A DNA stretch of 59,252 nt. Origin: an uncultured Pelagibacteraceae bacterium. GTDB lineage: Bacteria > Pseudomonadota > Alphaproteobacteria > Pelagibacterales > Pelagibacteraceae. Within the stretch, counting starts at the first letter, position 1; each line of letters starts with the position of its first letter. This document shows, in pieces, positions 1 to 11,368 of the stretch. The notes beneath the pieces are model-generated. The model saw only the letters and a program-made list of their open reading frames with translations. It had not been told where the DNA came from and made no database searches. The stretch spans positions 1 to 59,252 of the forward strand of contig CACDOD010000005.1 in NCBI GenBank assembly GCA_902554335.1, in the 5' to 3' direction. The translations under genes were made by a program, and so were the position numbers.

Positions 1-90
1 CAAAAAAAATTGTCTGAAATTCTAAAGATCCACAAGTCTGCAAGTGGAATAAAACTAATAGTTGATGTTGACCCAATTAGCTTCAATTAG
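1..90 (+). CDS. priA: Primosomal protein N' (PriA), C-terminal end only
   Basis: The first 30 codons are open in frame 1 and end at a TAG. The peptide contains the stretch KLIVDVDPISF, which matches the conserved C-terminal end of the replication restart helicase PriA (a basic strand followed by DVDP and a bulky residue). In alphaproteobacteria priA commonly lies just upstream of atpH, which supports the call. Only the tail is visible, so helicase motifs cannot be checked. Confidence 0.8.
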   Translation, partial: QKKLSEILKIHKSASGIKLIVDVDPISFN

Positions 91-125
91 CCCTATAAAA
101 TAAACCTTTTTTTAGATTCTGTAAC

Positions 126-154
126 TTGAACAGAATAATTTCGTATGGTATTTA
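126..154 (+). promoter_or_regulatory. Candidate promoter of the atp operon
   Basis: A TTGAAC box (126-131) and a TATTTA box (149-154) are separated by 17 bases in the 106-base gap between priA and atpH. A small inverted repeat (ATTCTGT/ACAGAAT, 116-136, 7-base loop) overlaps the -35 side and could be a weak terminator of priA, but no good T-run follows it. This is a consensus match only. Confidence 0.35.
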
Positions 155-196
155 ATCGGCAAATTTTAAATAATTCTTAAGAAAATAAGGAACACA

Positions 197-751
197 TTGA
201 CTGACAAAAAGGTAACATTTGCAAGCACAAATAGTTATTCGCAAGCATTATATGAGCTTGGAAATGAAGCTGGCTCATTAAGTGAGATAGAGGACCAGGC
301 TTTAGCTATCCTTAAATTAGTTTCAAAAAATGAGGAAGTTAAAAACTTTATAAAAAATCCAACAAACAAAATTGAACAACAAGCAGCTGCCTTTGATTTA
401 ATTTCAGACAAATTAAATTTAAATAAGTTATTAAAAACATTTTTAAACTTTGTAATTACAAAAAGACGACTCTTTTATATAGAGAAAATAATTGAGGACT
501 TTATCGATACTTGTTCAAAGAATAGAGGTGAAATAAAAGCAGATCTTTCATCATCTAAAGAATTAAATGAAACAGAAATATTAAAAATAAAAGATGAATT
601 AGCATCTAATTTTGGAGCAAATATAAAATTAAACTATAAATATGATCCAAGTTTAATAGGTGGTTTAATCATAAAAGTTGAAAGCACTATGATTGACACA
701 TCTATAAAGAGTAAATTAAAACAACTAGAAACAAAAATGGTAGAGGCATAA
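197..751 (+). CDS. atpH: F1-ATPase delta subunit
   Basis: This 184-residue protein has the length and layout of the F1 delta (OSCP) subunit, which links the F1 head to the peripheral stalk of ATP synthase at the inner face of the cytoplasmic membrane. It shows the helical N-terminal domain with YSQALYEL, the central FLNFVITKRR segment, and the C-terminal DPSLIGGLIIKV motif typical of the family. The start is a TTG with AAGGA 6-7 bases upstream. It abuts atpA with no spacer and opens an atpHAGDC operon; F0 genes are not in the window, as is usual in alphaproteobacteria, where F1 and F0 operons are separate. Confidence 0.95.
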   Translation: MTDKKVTFASTNSYSQALYELGNEAGSLSEIEDQALAILKLVSKNEEVKNFIKNPTNKIEQQAAAFDLISDKLNLNKLLKTFLNFVITKRRLFYIEKIIEDFIDTCSKNRGEIKADLSSSKELNETEILKIKDELASNFGANIKLNYKYDPSLIGGLIIKVESTMIDTSIKSKLKQLETKMVEA

Positions 752-2284
752 ATGGAAATAAATCCTTCAGAAGTTACAAAGATATTAAAAGAACAGATAA
801 AAAACTTTGGAGACAAAGCAGAAGTATCGGAGGTTGGACAAGTACTATCAGTAGGTGATGGTATTGCAAGGATATACGGATTGAACAATGTTCAAGCTGG
901 AGAGATGGTAGAATTTTCTGATGGATCTAAAGGAATGGCTCTAAACTTGGAAAGTGACAACGTTGGTGTTGTAATATTTGGAGATGATAGAGCTGTAAAA
1001 GAAGGAGACACAGTAAAAAGAACTGGAGCAATTGTTGATACTCCTGTTGGAAAAGAATTATTAGGAAGAGTAGTTGATGGATTGGGAAATCCTATAGATG
1101 GCAAAGGAGCTTTAGATAAAGGAATAAAAAAAAGCAGAGTAGAAATTAAAGCACCAGGAATCATTCCAAGAAAATCAGTAAGTGAACCAATGCAAACAGG
1201 ATTGAAATCAATTGACAGTCTAGTTCCTATTGGAAGAGGTCAAAGGGAATTGATTATTGGAGATAGACAAACTGGAAAAACAGCGGTTGCAATTGATGCA
1301 ATCATTAATCAAAAAAAAATAAATGAATCAGGCGATGAAAAACAAAAATTATATTGTGTATATGTTGCAATAGGTCAGAAAAGATCAACAGTAAGACAAA
1401 TAGAAAAAACCTTACAAGAAGCTGGAGCGATGGAATATACAACAATTGTTGCTGCAACTGCATCAGACGCTGCCCCTCTTCAGTTTTTAGCTCCATATAC
1501 AGGTTGTGCTATGGGAGAGTATTTTAGAGATAATGGAATGCACGCTCTTATAATCTATGATGACCTTTCAAAACAAGCTGTTGCGTATAGACAAATGTCA
1601 TTATTACTAAGAAGACCACCAGGAAGAGAAGCGTACCCTGGAGACGTTTTTTATCTTCACAGCAGATTACTTGAAAGAGCTGCAAAATTGAGCGATGAAC
1701 ACGGTGGCGGGTCACTTACAGCGCTTCCAATCATTGAAACTCAAGGAGGAGACGTTTCTGCTTTTATTCCAACAAACGTAATTTCAATTACTGATGGTCA
1801 GATATTTTTAGAAACTGAACTTTTTAACCAAGGAATTCGACCTGCTATTAACGTCGGTTTATCAGTATCAAGAGTTGGATCTTCAGCACAAACTAAAGCA
1901 ATGAAAAAAGTTTCAGGTTCAATGAAACTTGAGCTAGCCCAATACAGAGAGATGGCTGCGTTTGCGCAGTTTGGTTCAGATTTAGATGCATCTACTCAAA
2001 AACTATTAAATAGAGGTTCAAAATTAACAGAACTTCTTAAACAAAGACAATATTCACCAATGACAGTTGCTGAACAGGTGATTTCAGTTTTCTGCGGTGT
2101 AAGAGGTCATCTAGACGATATTGAGCAAAAAGATATAGCGAATTTTGAGTCTAAAATTATCGAAAAGTGTAAATCAGAAAAACCAGAAATAATTAATTCA
2201 ATTAATGCTTCAGGTAAATTAGAGGAAGATAGCGAAAAAGCATTAACGGAATTGATTATTGAACTTAAAAAAAACTTTAATTAA
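752..2284 (+). CDS. atpA: F1-ATPase alpha subunit
   Basis: This 510-residue protein is a full-length F1 alpha subunit, the non-catalytic nucleotide-binding subunit of ATP synthase. It carries the P-loop GDRQTGKT at about residues 170-177, the [11 protein letters not shown] Walker B region, the [17 protein letters not shown] segment and the family signature [14 protein letters not shown]. The ATG directly follows the atpH stop codon, which suggests translational coupling. Strong conservation leaves little doubt about the identity. Confidence 0.99.
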   Translation: MEINPSEVTKILKEQIKNFGDKAEVSEVGQVLSVGDGIARIYGLNNVQAGEMVEFSDGSKGMALNLESDNVGVVIFGDDRAVKEGDTVKRTGAIVDTPVGKELLGRVVDGLGNPIDGKGALDKGIKKSRVEIKAPGIIPRKSVSEPMQTGLKSIDSLVPIGRGQRELIIGDRQTGKTAVAIDAIINQKKINESGDEKQKLYCVYVAIGQKRSTVRQIEKTLQEAGAMEYTTIVAATASDAAPLQFLAPYTGCAMGEYFRDNGMHALIIYDDLSKQAVAYRQMSLLLRRPPGREAYPGDVFYLHSRLLERAAKLSDEHGGGSLTALPIIETQGGDVSAFIPTNVISITDGQIFLETELFNQGIRPAINVGLSVSRVGSSAQTKAMKKVSGSMKLELAQYREMAAFAQFGSDLDASTQKLLNRGSKLTELLKQRQYSPMTVAEQVISVFCGVRGHLDDIEQKDIANFESKIIEKCKSEKPEIINSINASGKLEEDSEKALTELIIELKKNFN

Positions 2285-2290
2285 TAAAAA

Positions 2291-4472
<2,182 letters not shown>

Positions 4473-4473
<1 letters not shown>

Positions 4474-4871
4474 TGAGCGAACAGTTTAATTTAGAAATTG
4501 TTAGTCCTGAAAATTCCTTCTTAAAAAAAGATGATGTCACAGAAGTAGTTATACCGGCTTTTGAAGGTGAAATGGGAATTTTAAAAGATCATATTTCAGT
4601 AATTTCTTTTTTAAAACCAGGAATTATAAAAATTAGCTCAAACAATGAAGAAAATAATTTTTATGTAGATGATGGAATAGTAGAATTTAAAGATAATACT
4701 CTTTCCATATTAACCAGTAATATTTTTGATATTAAAAACTCTGAAGCATCTAAAATTCAAGACATGATTAAAGAAGCAGAAAAAGAACTTTCAGATGAAA
4801 AACTTGATGATCAAAAAAGATTTATAATCTCGCAGAAAGTTGAGGTATTAAAATCTTTAAGTCTAAATTAG
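4473..4871 (+). CDS. atpC: F1-ATPase epsilon subunit
   Basis: This 132-residue protein is the epsilon subunit, which couples the gamma shaft to the c-ring and can inhibit ATP hydrolysis. The N-terminal beta-sandwich is seen in FNLEIVSPE, VIPAFEGEMGILKDH and FYVDDGIVEF; the C-terminal helical hairpin follows. It overlaps atpD by one base and its 3' end overlaps the convergent rppH gene by nine bases, so no room is left for an intrinsic terminator between the two operons. Confidence 0.96.
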
Positions 4872-5336
4872 TTTTTTTAATTCTTTTTTGATTTTTTCAT
4901 ATACATGTAATTTAAATTCGACCACTTTATCTGTAATATTTTCATAATTAATCCATTTCCATTCCAAGAATTCAGGATATTTAGTGTTTAAATTTATTTC
5001 ATTATCTTCGCCTAAAAATCTCATAATATACCATTTTTGAGTTTGCCCTTTAAATTTTCCTTTCCAGATAATACCCAGCAAGTTGTCTGGTAAATTATAA
5101 CTTATTTCTTCTTCGACTTCATGAATTAATTCTACATTTTTTATACTTGTCTCTTCATCTAATTCTCTGTAAGCAGCCTCTAAAGAATTTTCTCCTTTAT
5201 CTATTCCACCCTGAGGCATTTGCCAAAAATCATTTGGATTATCAATTCTTCTTGCAACAAATAATTGATTATCTTTATTTAATAACGCCACTCCAACACC
5301 TCTTCTAAGTGGCAAATTACTTAATTTTTTATCCAT
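4863..5336 (-). CDS. rppH: RNA pyrophosphohydrolase, Nudix family
   Basis: This 157-residue Nudix hydrolase has the full Nudix box at about residues 43-65 (GGIDKGEN, then REL-EE), preceded by the RRGVGVALLN and FWQMPQGG segments characteristic of RppH. RppH removes pyrophosphate from the 5' triphosphate end of mRNA and so starts 5'-dependent decay. It is the last gene of the nine-gene minus-strand operon that begins with rplU and its start overlaps the ctpA stop by eight bases. The ctpA-rppH-atpC neighbourhood is common in alphaproteobacteria. A dinucleoside polyphosphate hydrolase activity is also possible. Confidence 0.93.
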   Translation of the reverse strand: MDKKLSNLPLRRGVGVALLNKDNQLFVARRIDNPNDFWQMPQGGIDKGENSLEAAYRELDEETSIKNVELIHEVEEEISYNLPDNLLGIIWKGKFKGQTQKWYIMRFLGEDNEINLNTKYPEFLEWKWINYENITDKVVEFKLHVYEKIKKELKKLI

Positions 5337-6468
5337 TGAGTAATTTTAATGCAAACTCTAATTGGTTATCAGTGTCAGTATCAATTCTAAATTCATCTGA
5401 AGCTTCAGTTACAAAAATATCTGGACTAACACCAACCTCAGAAATCGAGTCCCCTGATGGTAGATAATACTTTGATACTGTTAATCTAATTGCTCCATTG
5501 TTTTTTAGAGGAATAATTGATTGAACTGATCCTTTACCATAAGAATTTTCTCCAAGTATGATTGCTCTTTTATGATCTTTTAAAGCACCCGCAACTATTT
5601 CAGATGCTGACGCAGAACCATAATTTATAAGGACTATCAAAGTATCTCCATTAATCAAATCACCTTTTTTTGCAAACCATTTGCGATTATCTGATTTTTT
5701 TTTACTTTTTGTAGAAACTATTTCACCATTATCTAAGAAAAAATCTGTAATTCTAATTGCTTGAGTTAAAAGTCCTCCAGGATTATTTCGTAAATCTAAA
5801 ATATATTTATTTATATTTTTATTTTTTTTGAAATCTTTAACGATGTCTTTAAGTTGATTTGAGCTGTTATCGTTAAAAGATGTTAATCTTACATATCCTA
5901 TATTATCCTTTAGTACTTTTGATTTAACTGATTTGATTTCAATGATATCGCGAATAATATTAAAAGTTAAAGCTTTTCTAACACCAATTCTTCTTACTGT
6001 AATTTCAATTTTGCTACCGACTGGACCTCTCATTAAGTCAACAGCTTCAGATAAAGTTTTTCCCTGAACTTGTGTTCCATCAATTTTAACAATGTAGTCA
6101 CCAGCCTTAACCCCAACTGCTTCTGCAGGAGAACCATCTATTGGAGAAATTACTTTTACCACTCCTGCTTCCATACCAACTTCAATACCTAAACCACCAA
6201 ACTCACCTTTAGTTTCTGTTTGCATTTCCTGAAGCATTTGAGGGGACATGTACGAGGAATATGGATCTAATGATTGTAATACTCCGTTAATTGCAGCATC
6301 CATCGCATCACTTTGATTTACATCATCTACATACTCTCTATTTATTTTTTGTAAGACTTCACTGAATATATCAATCTTTTCATAAATGTTCGGCTCGTTT
6401 GCTAATAAAATTTTGTAATCAAACAAAGTGAATATTAAAAAAAAAAATATAGATGTTATTTTTTTCAT
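5329..6468 (-). CDS. ctpA: Carboxyl-terminal processing protease, S41 family
   Basis: This 379-residue protein starts with a signal peptide (hydrophobic residues 3-22, cleavage near LLANEP), so it acts in the periplasm. A PDZ domain lies at about 85-165 (FGGLGIEVG, GSPAEAVGVKAGDYI). The S41 protease domain follows with the LDLRNNPGG segment, the serine motif NYGSASASE at about 282-290, and the lysine of the Ser/Lys dyad in YGKGSVQ at about 312. Family members trim C-termini of envelope proteins and degrade tagged proteins. The gene overlaps rsfS by four bases. In many relatives rlmH, gpmI and an envC-like gene lie between rsfS and ctpA; here they are absent. Confidence 0.95.
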   Translation of the reverse strand: MKKITSIFFFLIFTLFDYKILLANEPNIYEKIDIFSEVLQKINREYVDDVNQSDAMDAAINGVLQSLDPYSSYMSPQMLQEMQTETKGEFGGLGIEVGMEAGVVKVISPIDGSPAEAVGVKAGDYIVKIDGTQVQGKTLSEAVDLMRGPVGSKIEITVRRIGVRKALTFNIIRDIIEIKSVKSKVLKDNIGYVRLTSFNDNSSNQLKDIVKDFKKNKNINKYILDLRNNPGGLLTQAIRITDFFLDNGEIVSTKSKKKSDNRKWFAKKGDLINGDTLIVLINYGSASASEIVAGALKDHKRAIILGENSYGKGSVQSIIPLKNNGAIRLTVSKYYLPSGDSISEVGVSPDIFVTEASDEFRIDTDTDNQLEFALKLLNG

Positions 6469-6815
6469 ATTATCACTCTTTCTTTTGGAATTAACTCAGA
6501 CCACATTTTTTCTAGCTCATAAAATTTTCTTTTTTCAGGATTAAAAATGTGAATAACTAAATCTATACCATCCACTAACTTCCAATCTGTAGAGTCTTTT
6601 CCTTCAATTTTGCAATTGTTGATACCATTATTTTTTAACTCTTCATAAACTTGTTCTGATAGAGCTTGTATATGTCTGGATGATGTACCACTAGCAATTA
6701 TCATATAGTCAGCAATTGATGATTTACCTTCTAGATCTATAGAAATGATATTAAGAGCTTTATTGGAATCTAATTTTTTGATAATTTTATCTTTTAAGTC
6801 TAAAGATTTATACAT
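6465..6815 (-). CDS. rsfS: Ribosomal silencing factor RsfS
   Basis: The protein of about 116 residues matches RsfS (Iojap family), which binds ribosomal protein L14 and blocks joining of the subunits during starvation. Diagnostic segments are ADYMIIASGTSSRHIQALSE, EGKDSTDWKLVDG and DLVIHIF. The reading frame is open upstream to a TTG at 6836, but the ATG at 6815 gives the usual N-terminus (YKSLDLKDKIIKKL), so I chose the ATG, 18 bases after the nadD stop. It overlaps ctpA by four bases. The nadD-rsfS pairing is conserved widely in bacteria. Confidence 0.93.
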   Translation of the reverse strand: MYKSLDLKDKIIKKLDSNKALNIISIDLEGKSSIADYMIIASGTSSRHIQALSEQVYEELKNNGINNCKIEGKDSTDWKLVDGIDLVIHIFNPEKRKFYELEKMWSELIPKERVII

Positions 6816-6832
6816 TAAATATAAATACAGTA

Positions 6833-7357
6833 TCAAATTTTTCTTAATTGAGAAGATGAAATATTGACTTTTTTAAAATGAATAAATTTAAGTTTTTGTT
6901 TATCTATTTGTTTAAAAGCTAATGATTTCAAAGCTTTAGATTTATAAGGGTATCTATTAAAAACAATTATATTGCACATTTTGGAAATATCTTTCCATTT
7001 TTTCCATTTATGAAAAGTTACTAGATTATCAGCACCTAGGATTAAATATAATTCTGTATTTACAAGTTTCTTTTTTAAATAATTTATAAGATCATATGTT
7101 TTATTTGATTTAGTATATTTCTCAAAATAATTAACTTGAATAAATTTATATTTTTTAGTGAATTTTTTAGATGCTTTTATTCTTTCTTGAATTTTTGTAT
7201 TACTTATTTTTTTAAAAGGGTTTTTCCTAGTTATTGCCCAAATTATTTTTACTAATTTAAATTTTTTTTTTGCTTCTTTCGATATTTTTAAATGACCTAA
7301 ATGAGAAGGATCAAAAGTTCCACCCAGAATTCCAATTTTTTTTTTTTTTCTAATCAA
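6833..7357 (-). CDS. nadD: Nicotinate-nucleotide adenylyltransferase
   Basis: This 174-residue protein carries the adenylyltransferase signature GILGGTFDPSHLGHLKIS with the HxGH motif, and the LGADNL and ISSSQLR segments of NadD. It adenylates nicotinate mononucleotide to deamido-NAD in the cytoplasm. The apparent start is a TTG at 7357, one base after the proA stop. Codons 3-7 form an uninterrupted run of 14 A residues on the coding strand (T14 at 7336-7349), so length variation or slippage there would shift the frame immediately ahead of the catalytic motif. Confidence 0.93.
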   Translation of the reverse strand: MIRKKKKIGILGGTFDPSHLGHLKISKEAKKKFKLVKIIWAITRKNPFKKISNTKIQERIKASKKFTKKYKFIQVNYFEKYTKSNKTYDLINYLKKKLVNTELYLILGADNLVTFHKWKKWKDISKMCNIIVFNRYPYKSKALKSLAFKQIDKQKLKFIHFKKVNISSSQLRKI

Positions 7358-7358
7358 T

Positions 7359-8609
7359 TTATTTTCTTATTTGACCTTTACCGTAAACTTCATATTTATA
7401 ACTTACAAGTTGACCTAAGCCTACAGGCCCTCTTGGTGGTAAATTATTTGTTGATATACCAACCTCTGCTCCAAAGCCAAACTCTCCACCGTCAGCAAAT
7501 TGAGTAGAAGAATTATGAATTCCTATTGAGCTTTTGATATTTTTTAAAAAATAGTCTGCTGCTTTTTTATCATCCGTAATGATAGCATCAGTATGCATAG
7601 TTCCAAATTGATTAATATGTTTAACAGCCTCATTTAAATTTTTGACTACTTTTGCAGAGATGTTCGATGACAAGTATTCTGTAGACCAATTTTTGTTATT
7701 TGCTAATTTAGTTTTTCCGTCAAATATTTTTTTTATGGTTTTGTCCCCAAAAACATTACAACCTTTTTTTTTTAAATTTTTTAAAACAGGATTAATAAAT
7801 TTTTTAGCGATTCTTTCGTGAAATAATACTGTTTCAGTTGCTCCGCATATACTTGTGTTTCTCATTTTTGCATTTTCTAAAACCTTTATGGCCATTTTCA
7901 TTTTTGCTTTTTTATCTATAAAAGTATGACAAATTCCTTCTAAATGTCCTATGTATGGAACTGTAGATAATTCATCTACTTTTTTTACTAAAGATTTACC
8001 TCCCCTTGGAACTATTAAATCAATATAACCTTTCATTTTTGATAGTAATTTATCTACTATATTTCTATTTTTTGAGGAAATGAATTGAACATAGTTTTGA
8101 TCAACTCCACAATTTTTTAAAGATATTCTAAATAAATTTGAAATTATTTTATTAGTATTAAATGCTTCAGATCCACCTCTTAAAATAACAGAATTTCCTG
8201 ATTTAAAACAAAGACATGCAATATCTGAAGTTACATTTGGCCTACTCTCATATATTACAGCAATTACTCCAATTGGAACTGTAACTTTTTTTATAATTAG
8301 TCCATTTGGTCTTTTCCATTTTTCTAGAATTCTATTTGTTGGATCTTTTATTTTTATAATTTGATTTATTGATTTAATAATATAATTTATTTTCTTATCA
8401 TCTATCTCTAGTCTTTTAATTAAATTGTCTTTTATTTTTTTTTTTTTAGCAAATTTTATATCTTTATTATTTTCTTTTATAATTTTTTTTTTATTTTTTT
8501 GTAATAGGCTTGCAAATTTTTTTAATACTCTATTTTTTTCTATTGGATCAACTTTACTATCAAAAGCTACTCTAGATTTTCTTGTTATTTTTTGAAGATT
8601 TAATGTCAT
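7359..8609 (-). CDS. proA: Gamma-glutamyl phosphate reductase
   Basis: This 416-residue protein is the second enzyme of proline synthesis, reducing glutamyl-5-phosphate to the semialdehyde with NADPH. It shows VIYESRPNVTSDIACLC, KSGNSVILRGG, the active-site cysteine segment STSICGA-like (NTSICGATE), and GEFGFGAEVGIST near the C-terminus. It sits one base after proB, so the two are likely translated together. A T13 run (8435-8447) encodes consecutive lysines in the N-terminal region. Confidence 0.97.
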   Translation of the reverse strand: MTLNLQKITRKSRVAFDSKVDPIEKNRVLKKFASLLQKNKKKIIKENNKDIKFAKKKKIKDNLIKRLEIDDKKINYIIKSINQIIKIKDPTNRILEKWKRPNGLIIKKVTVPIGVIAVIYESRPNVTSDIACLCFKSGNSVILRGGSEAFNTNKIISNLFRISLKNCGVDQNYVQFISSKNRNIVDKLLSKMKGYIDLIVPRGGKSLVKKVDELSTVPYIGHLEGICHTFIDKKAKMKMAIKVLENAKMRNTSICGATETVLFHERIAKKFINPVLKNLKKKGCNVFGDKTIKKIFDGKTKLANNKNWSTEYLSSNISAKVVKNLNEAVKHINQFGTMHTDAIITDDKKAADYFLKNIKSSIGIHNSSTQFADGGEFGFGAEVGISTNNLPPRGPVGLGQLVSYKYEVYGKGQIRK

Positions 8610-8610
8610 A

Positions 8611-9717
8611 TCACATTTCTACCATATCATCTTTATGAATAACTTCAGACTTAGATACATATCCCAAAATTTCACTTATTTCACTTGAATGGTGACCTTT
8701 AATTCTTAAAATTTCTTCAGAGTTAAACGAACTAAGTCCTCTTGCATATTCATTCATATTCTTATCTAAAATTTTAATATGATCCCCTTTATTAAACTTA
8801 CCATTTATACTTTTAATTCCTGCAGCAAGAAGACTTTTACCCTTTTTTAAAGCTTGAATAGCGCCTTCGTCGATAATCAATTCTCCTTTTGGAGCAATTG
8901 AACTAATTATCCATTTTTTTCTAGCATCTAATTTCGAAACTTTTGGTAAAAACCAAGTACAGTTATTCTTTTCGATTATATTTTTTATAGGTCTATTTAT
9001 TAATCCATTTGCAATAGACATATAACAACCAGATATTTGACAGATTTTTGCAGCTTCTATTTTCGTCTTCATGCCGCCGGTTCCATGTTCACTAATATTT
9101 TTTGAAATATAGTTTTTTATATTACTGTTTATTTCTTTTACTTTGTTGATTAGTTTTGCATTTTTATTTATTTTTGGATTTTTATCAAACAAACCATCAA
9201 CATCTGATAACAGTATTAAACAATCTGAGCCTGAAATTTGAGCAACACGGGAAGCTAATCTGTCATTGTCACCATATTTTATTTCGGAGGTAGCGATACT
9301 ATCATTTTCATTAACCAAGGGTATAAACCCAAGATCAAATAAATTATCAAACGTACGTTTTGCATTTATTGCCCTTCTTCTTATTTCTGTATCTTCGAGT
9401 GTTAAAAGAATTTGAGAAAGGCTTAATTTTGATTTTTTAAACATTTCTTTAAAAAGATTCATAAGTTCAATTTGACCAATAGATGCAACAGCTTGACTTT
9501 TATCAATTTTTAAATTTTTTTTGTTGATATTAAGTTTTTTACATCCCAAGGCTATAGCACCAGAGCTAACAATAATTATTCTTTTTTTATCTTTAATTAA
9601 TTTTTTAATATCCTTTGCAAAATCTAATAACCACTTTTTCCTTACATTTTTTTTGTCATCAATTAATAGAGATGAACCAATTTTTATTACTATTTGTTTA
9701 GAGTTATTTAAATACAT
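8611..9717 (-). CDS. proB: Glutamate 5-kinase
   Basis: This 368-residue protein has the N-terminal amino acid kinase domain (VIKIGSSLL, IIVSSGAIALG, PLVNENDSIA, FGDNDRLA-like YGDNDRLASRVA) and a C-terminal PUA domain (about 275-360) as in the full-length enzyme. It phosphorylates glutamate and is the usual target of proline feedback inhibition. Its ATG overlaps the obgE stop by 14 bases and it leads directly into proA. Confidence 0.97.
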   Translation of the reverse strand: MYLNNSKQIVIKIGSSLLIDDKKNVRKKWLLDFAKDIKKLIKDKKRIIIVSSGAIALGCKKLNINKKNLKIDKSQAVASIGQIELMNLFKEMFKKSKLSLSQILLTLEDTEIRRRAINAKRTFDNLFDLGFIPLVNENDSIATSEIKYGDNDRLASRVAQISGSDCLILLSDVDGLFDKNPKINKNAKLINKVKEINSNIKNYISKNISEHGTGGMKTKIEAAKICQISGCYMSIANGLINRPIKNIIEKNNCTWFLPKVSKLDARKKWIISSIAPKGELIIDEGAIQALKKGKSLLAAGIKSINGKFNKGDHIKILDKNMNEYARGLSSFNSEEILRIKGHHSSEISEILGYVSKSEVIHKDDMVEM

Positions 9718-10690
9718 GTTTTAATAAGCTTGATTTAATTTTTGAAATTAGTTTTTTATCTGTATTAGACAATATACTAACCTTTTTCTTAATTTTTTTT
9801 TCAAAAAATTTTATTTTTTCTTTTAATTCATCTTTCTCAATTAAATCTATTTTATTAAATACAATAATCTCTGTTTTTTTAACTAAATCATTACTGTATT
9901 TTTTCAATTCATTTCTAATTTGTTTATAAGATATGACCAAGTCTTCTTCTGTGACATCTATCATATGTAATAAAATTTTACACCTTTCGATATGTTTAAG
10001 AAATTTGATTCCTAAGCCAATACCTTCATGTGCGCCTTCAATTAATCCAGGAATATCTGCTAATGTTATTTCTTTATCGTCATAAACAGCTACTCCTAAA
10101 TTTGGGTTTAGAGTGGTAAATTTATAGTTTGCAATTTTTGGATTTGCACTTGTTATATTAGAAAGAAGAGTTGACTTTCCTGCATTTGGTAAACCAATTA
10201 TTCCTATATCTGCAATTGTTTTCAACTGTAACCACATCCAAAACTCTTCACCTTTTGTACCTTTGGTAAATTTTCTTGGAGCCCTATTCGTTGAGGATTT
10301 AAATCTTGTATTTCCTAAACCACCCTTTCCGCCTATTGCAGCAACATACTCCTGATGTTCTTTTTTAAAATCAAATACTAATGTTTTATTATCTTCTTCA
10401 AAAACTTGTGTTCCTATGGGCACTTTTAAAAAAAGGTCTTTTCCACTTCGTCCAGTTCGATTTTGTCCTTTCCCATCCTCACCTCTTTTTGCCTTGAAAT
10501 GTTGTTGATATCTGTAATCAATAAGAGTGTTTAAATTTCTCTCTGATTTAAATATGACAGATCCACCCTTGCCACCATCTCCTCCGTCCGGTCCTCCAAA
10601 TTCTATAAATTTTTCTCGTCTAAAACTAGGAGAACCAGAGCCACCATTGCCTGCTTTAATAAATACCTTTACCTGATCTAGGAATTTCAT
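9704..10690 (-). CDS. obgE: Obg family GTPase
   Basis: This 328-residue protein has the glycine-rich Obg fold (FIKAGNGGSGSPSFRREKF, GGPDGGDGGKGG) over the first 155 residues, followed by a G domain with P-loop GLPNAGKST, DIPGLIEGAH and NKIDL. Obg proteins act in late 50S assembly and stress responses. The C-terminal extension found in some species is short here. It lies downstream of rplU and rpmA, the near-universal arrangement, which fits a role in large subunit assembly. Confidence 0.97.
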   Translation of the reverse strand: MKFLDQVKVFIKAGNGGSGSPSFRREKFIEFGGPDGGDGGKGGSVIFKSERNLNTLIDYRYQQHFKAKRGEDGKGQNRTGRSGKDLFLKVPIGTQVFEEDNKTLVFDFKKEHQEYVAAIGGKGGLGNTRFKSSTNRAPRKFTKGTKGEEFWMWLQLKTIADIGIIGLPNAGKSTLLSNITSANPKIANYKFTTLNPNLGVAVYDDKEITLADIPGLIEGAHEGIGLGIKFLKHIERCKILLHMIDVTEEDLVISYKQIRNELKKYSNDLVKKTEIIVFNKIDLIEKDELKEKIKFFEKKIKKKVSILSNTDKKLISKIKSSLLKHVFK

Positions 10691-10727
10691 AATACAACCT
10701 TTTTACTAGAATTTAGTTGTAAGTAAA

Positions 10728-10982
10728 TTAATTGGGTTTTACAGAAACGAAAGTTCTGTCTGATTTAGATTTTTTAAACTCAACTTTTCCTTTTATTAAA
10801 GAGAAAATTGAATGGTCTTTACCCATTCCAACGTGCTCTCCAGGAAAAATTTTAGTTCCTCTTTGTCTTACAATAATATTTCCAGGGTTTACAAACTGGC
10901 CACCATATTTTTTAACTCCTAGCCTTCTACCAGCACTATCTCTTCCATTACGAGACGATCCACCTGCTTTTTTTGTTGCCAT
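10728..10982 (-). CDS. rpmA: Ribosomal protein bL27
   Basis: This 84-residue protein is bL27, whose N-terminus reaches the peptidyl transferase centre. It begins [15 protein letters not shown] and continues with [26 protein letters not shown], the family signature. It is three bases downstream of rplU. No N-terminal cleavable extension is present. Confidence 0.98.
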   Translation of the reverse strand: MATKKAGGSSRNGRDSAGRRLGVKKYGGQFVNPGNIIVRQRGTKIFPGEHVGMGKDHSIFSLIKGKVEFKKSKSDRTFVSVKPN

Positions 10983-10985
10983 AAT

Positions 10986-11351
10986 TTACTTTACTTCCAC
11001 CTTTATTTCTTTTGATGCTTCAGCAAATACACCACCATCTTTATTGAATATTTTATTTATTTTTATTAATGAATATTGTTGTCTATGTCCGTTTTTTCTT
11101 CTTGAGTTTTTTCTTCTTCTTTTTTTAAAAACAAGAACTGTTCTGTTTTTACCATTTTTAACAAGTTGAGCTTCCACTTTAGCACCTTTAATGAAAGGTG
11201 CACCAACCTCAAGACTATTGTCATCTCCATAAGCTAAAACGTCGTTGAATTCGATTTTATCCTTTACATCCTTTAATCTTTCAATTTTAAGGATATCACT
11301 AGCCTTTACTTTATATTGTTTTCCACCCGTTTGAATTACTGCAAAAGTCAT
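10986..11351 (-). CDS. rplU: Ribosomal protein bL21
   Basis: This 121-residue protein is bL21, with the N-terminal FAVIQTGGKQYKV motif and the basic VFKKRRRKNSRRKNGHRQQY segment that contacts 23S rRNA. It is somewhat longer than the 103 residues of the E. coli protein, with a C-terminal extension (FNKDGGVFAEASKE). It is the promoter-proximal gene of the nine-gene minus-strand operon ending at rppH. Confidence 0.97.
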   Translation of the reverse strand: MTFAVIQTGGKQYKVKASDILKIERLKDVKDKIEFNDVLAYGDDNSLEVGAPFIKGAKVEAQLVKNGKNRTVLVFKKRRRKNSRRKNGHRQQYSLIKINKIFNKDGGVFAEASKEIKVEVK

Positions 11352-11368
11352 AATTAAATTTTTTCAGC

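Noticed and set aside
116-136. Intrinsic terminator of priA
   Set aside because: The stem is only seven AT-rich pairs with no following T-tract and it overlaps the candidate atp -35 box, so I did not list it as a terminator.
10732-11169. 145-codon plus-strand ORF across rpmA and rplU
   Set aside because: It is antisense to two unmistakable ribosomal protein genes and has no recognisable domain; it is an open shadow frame.
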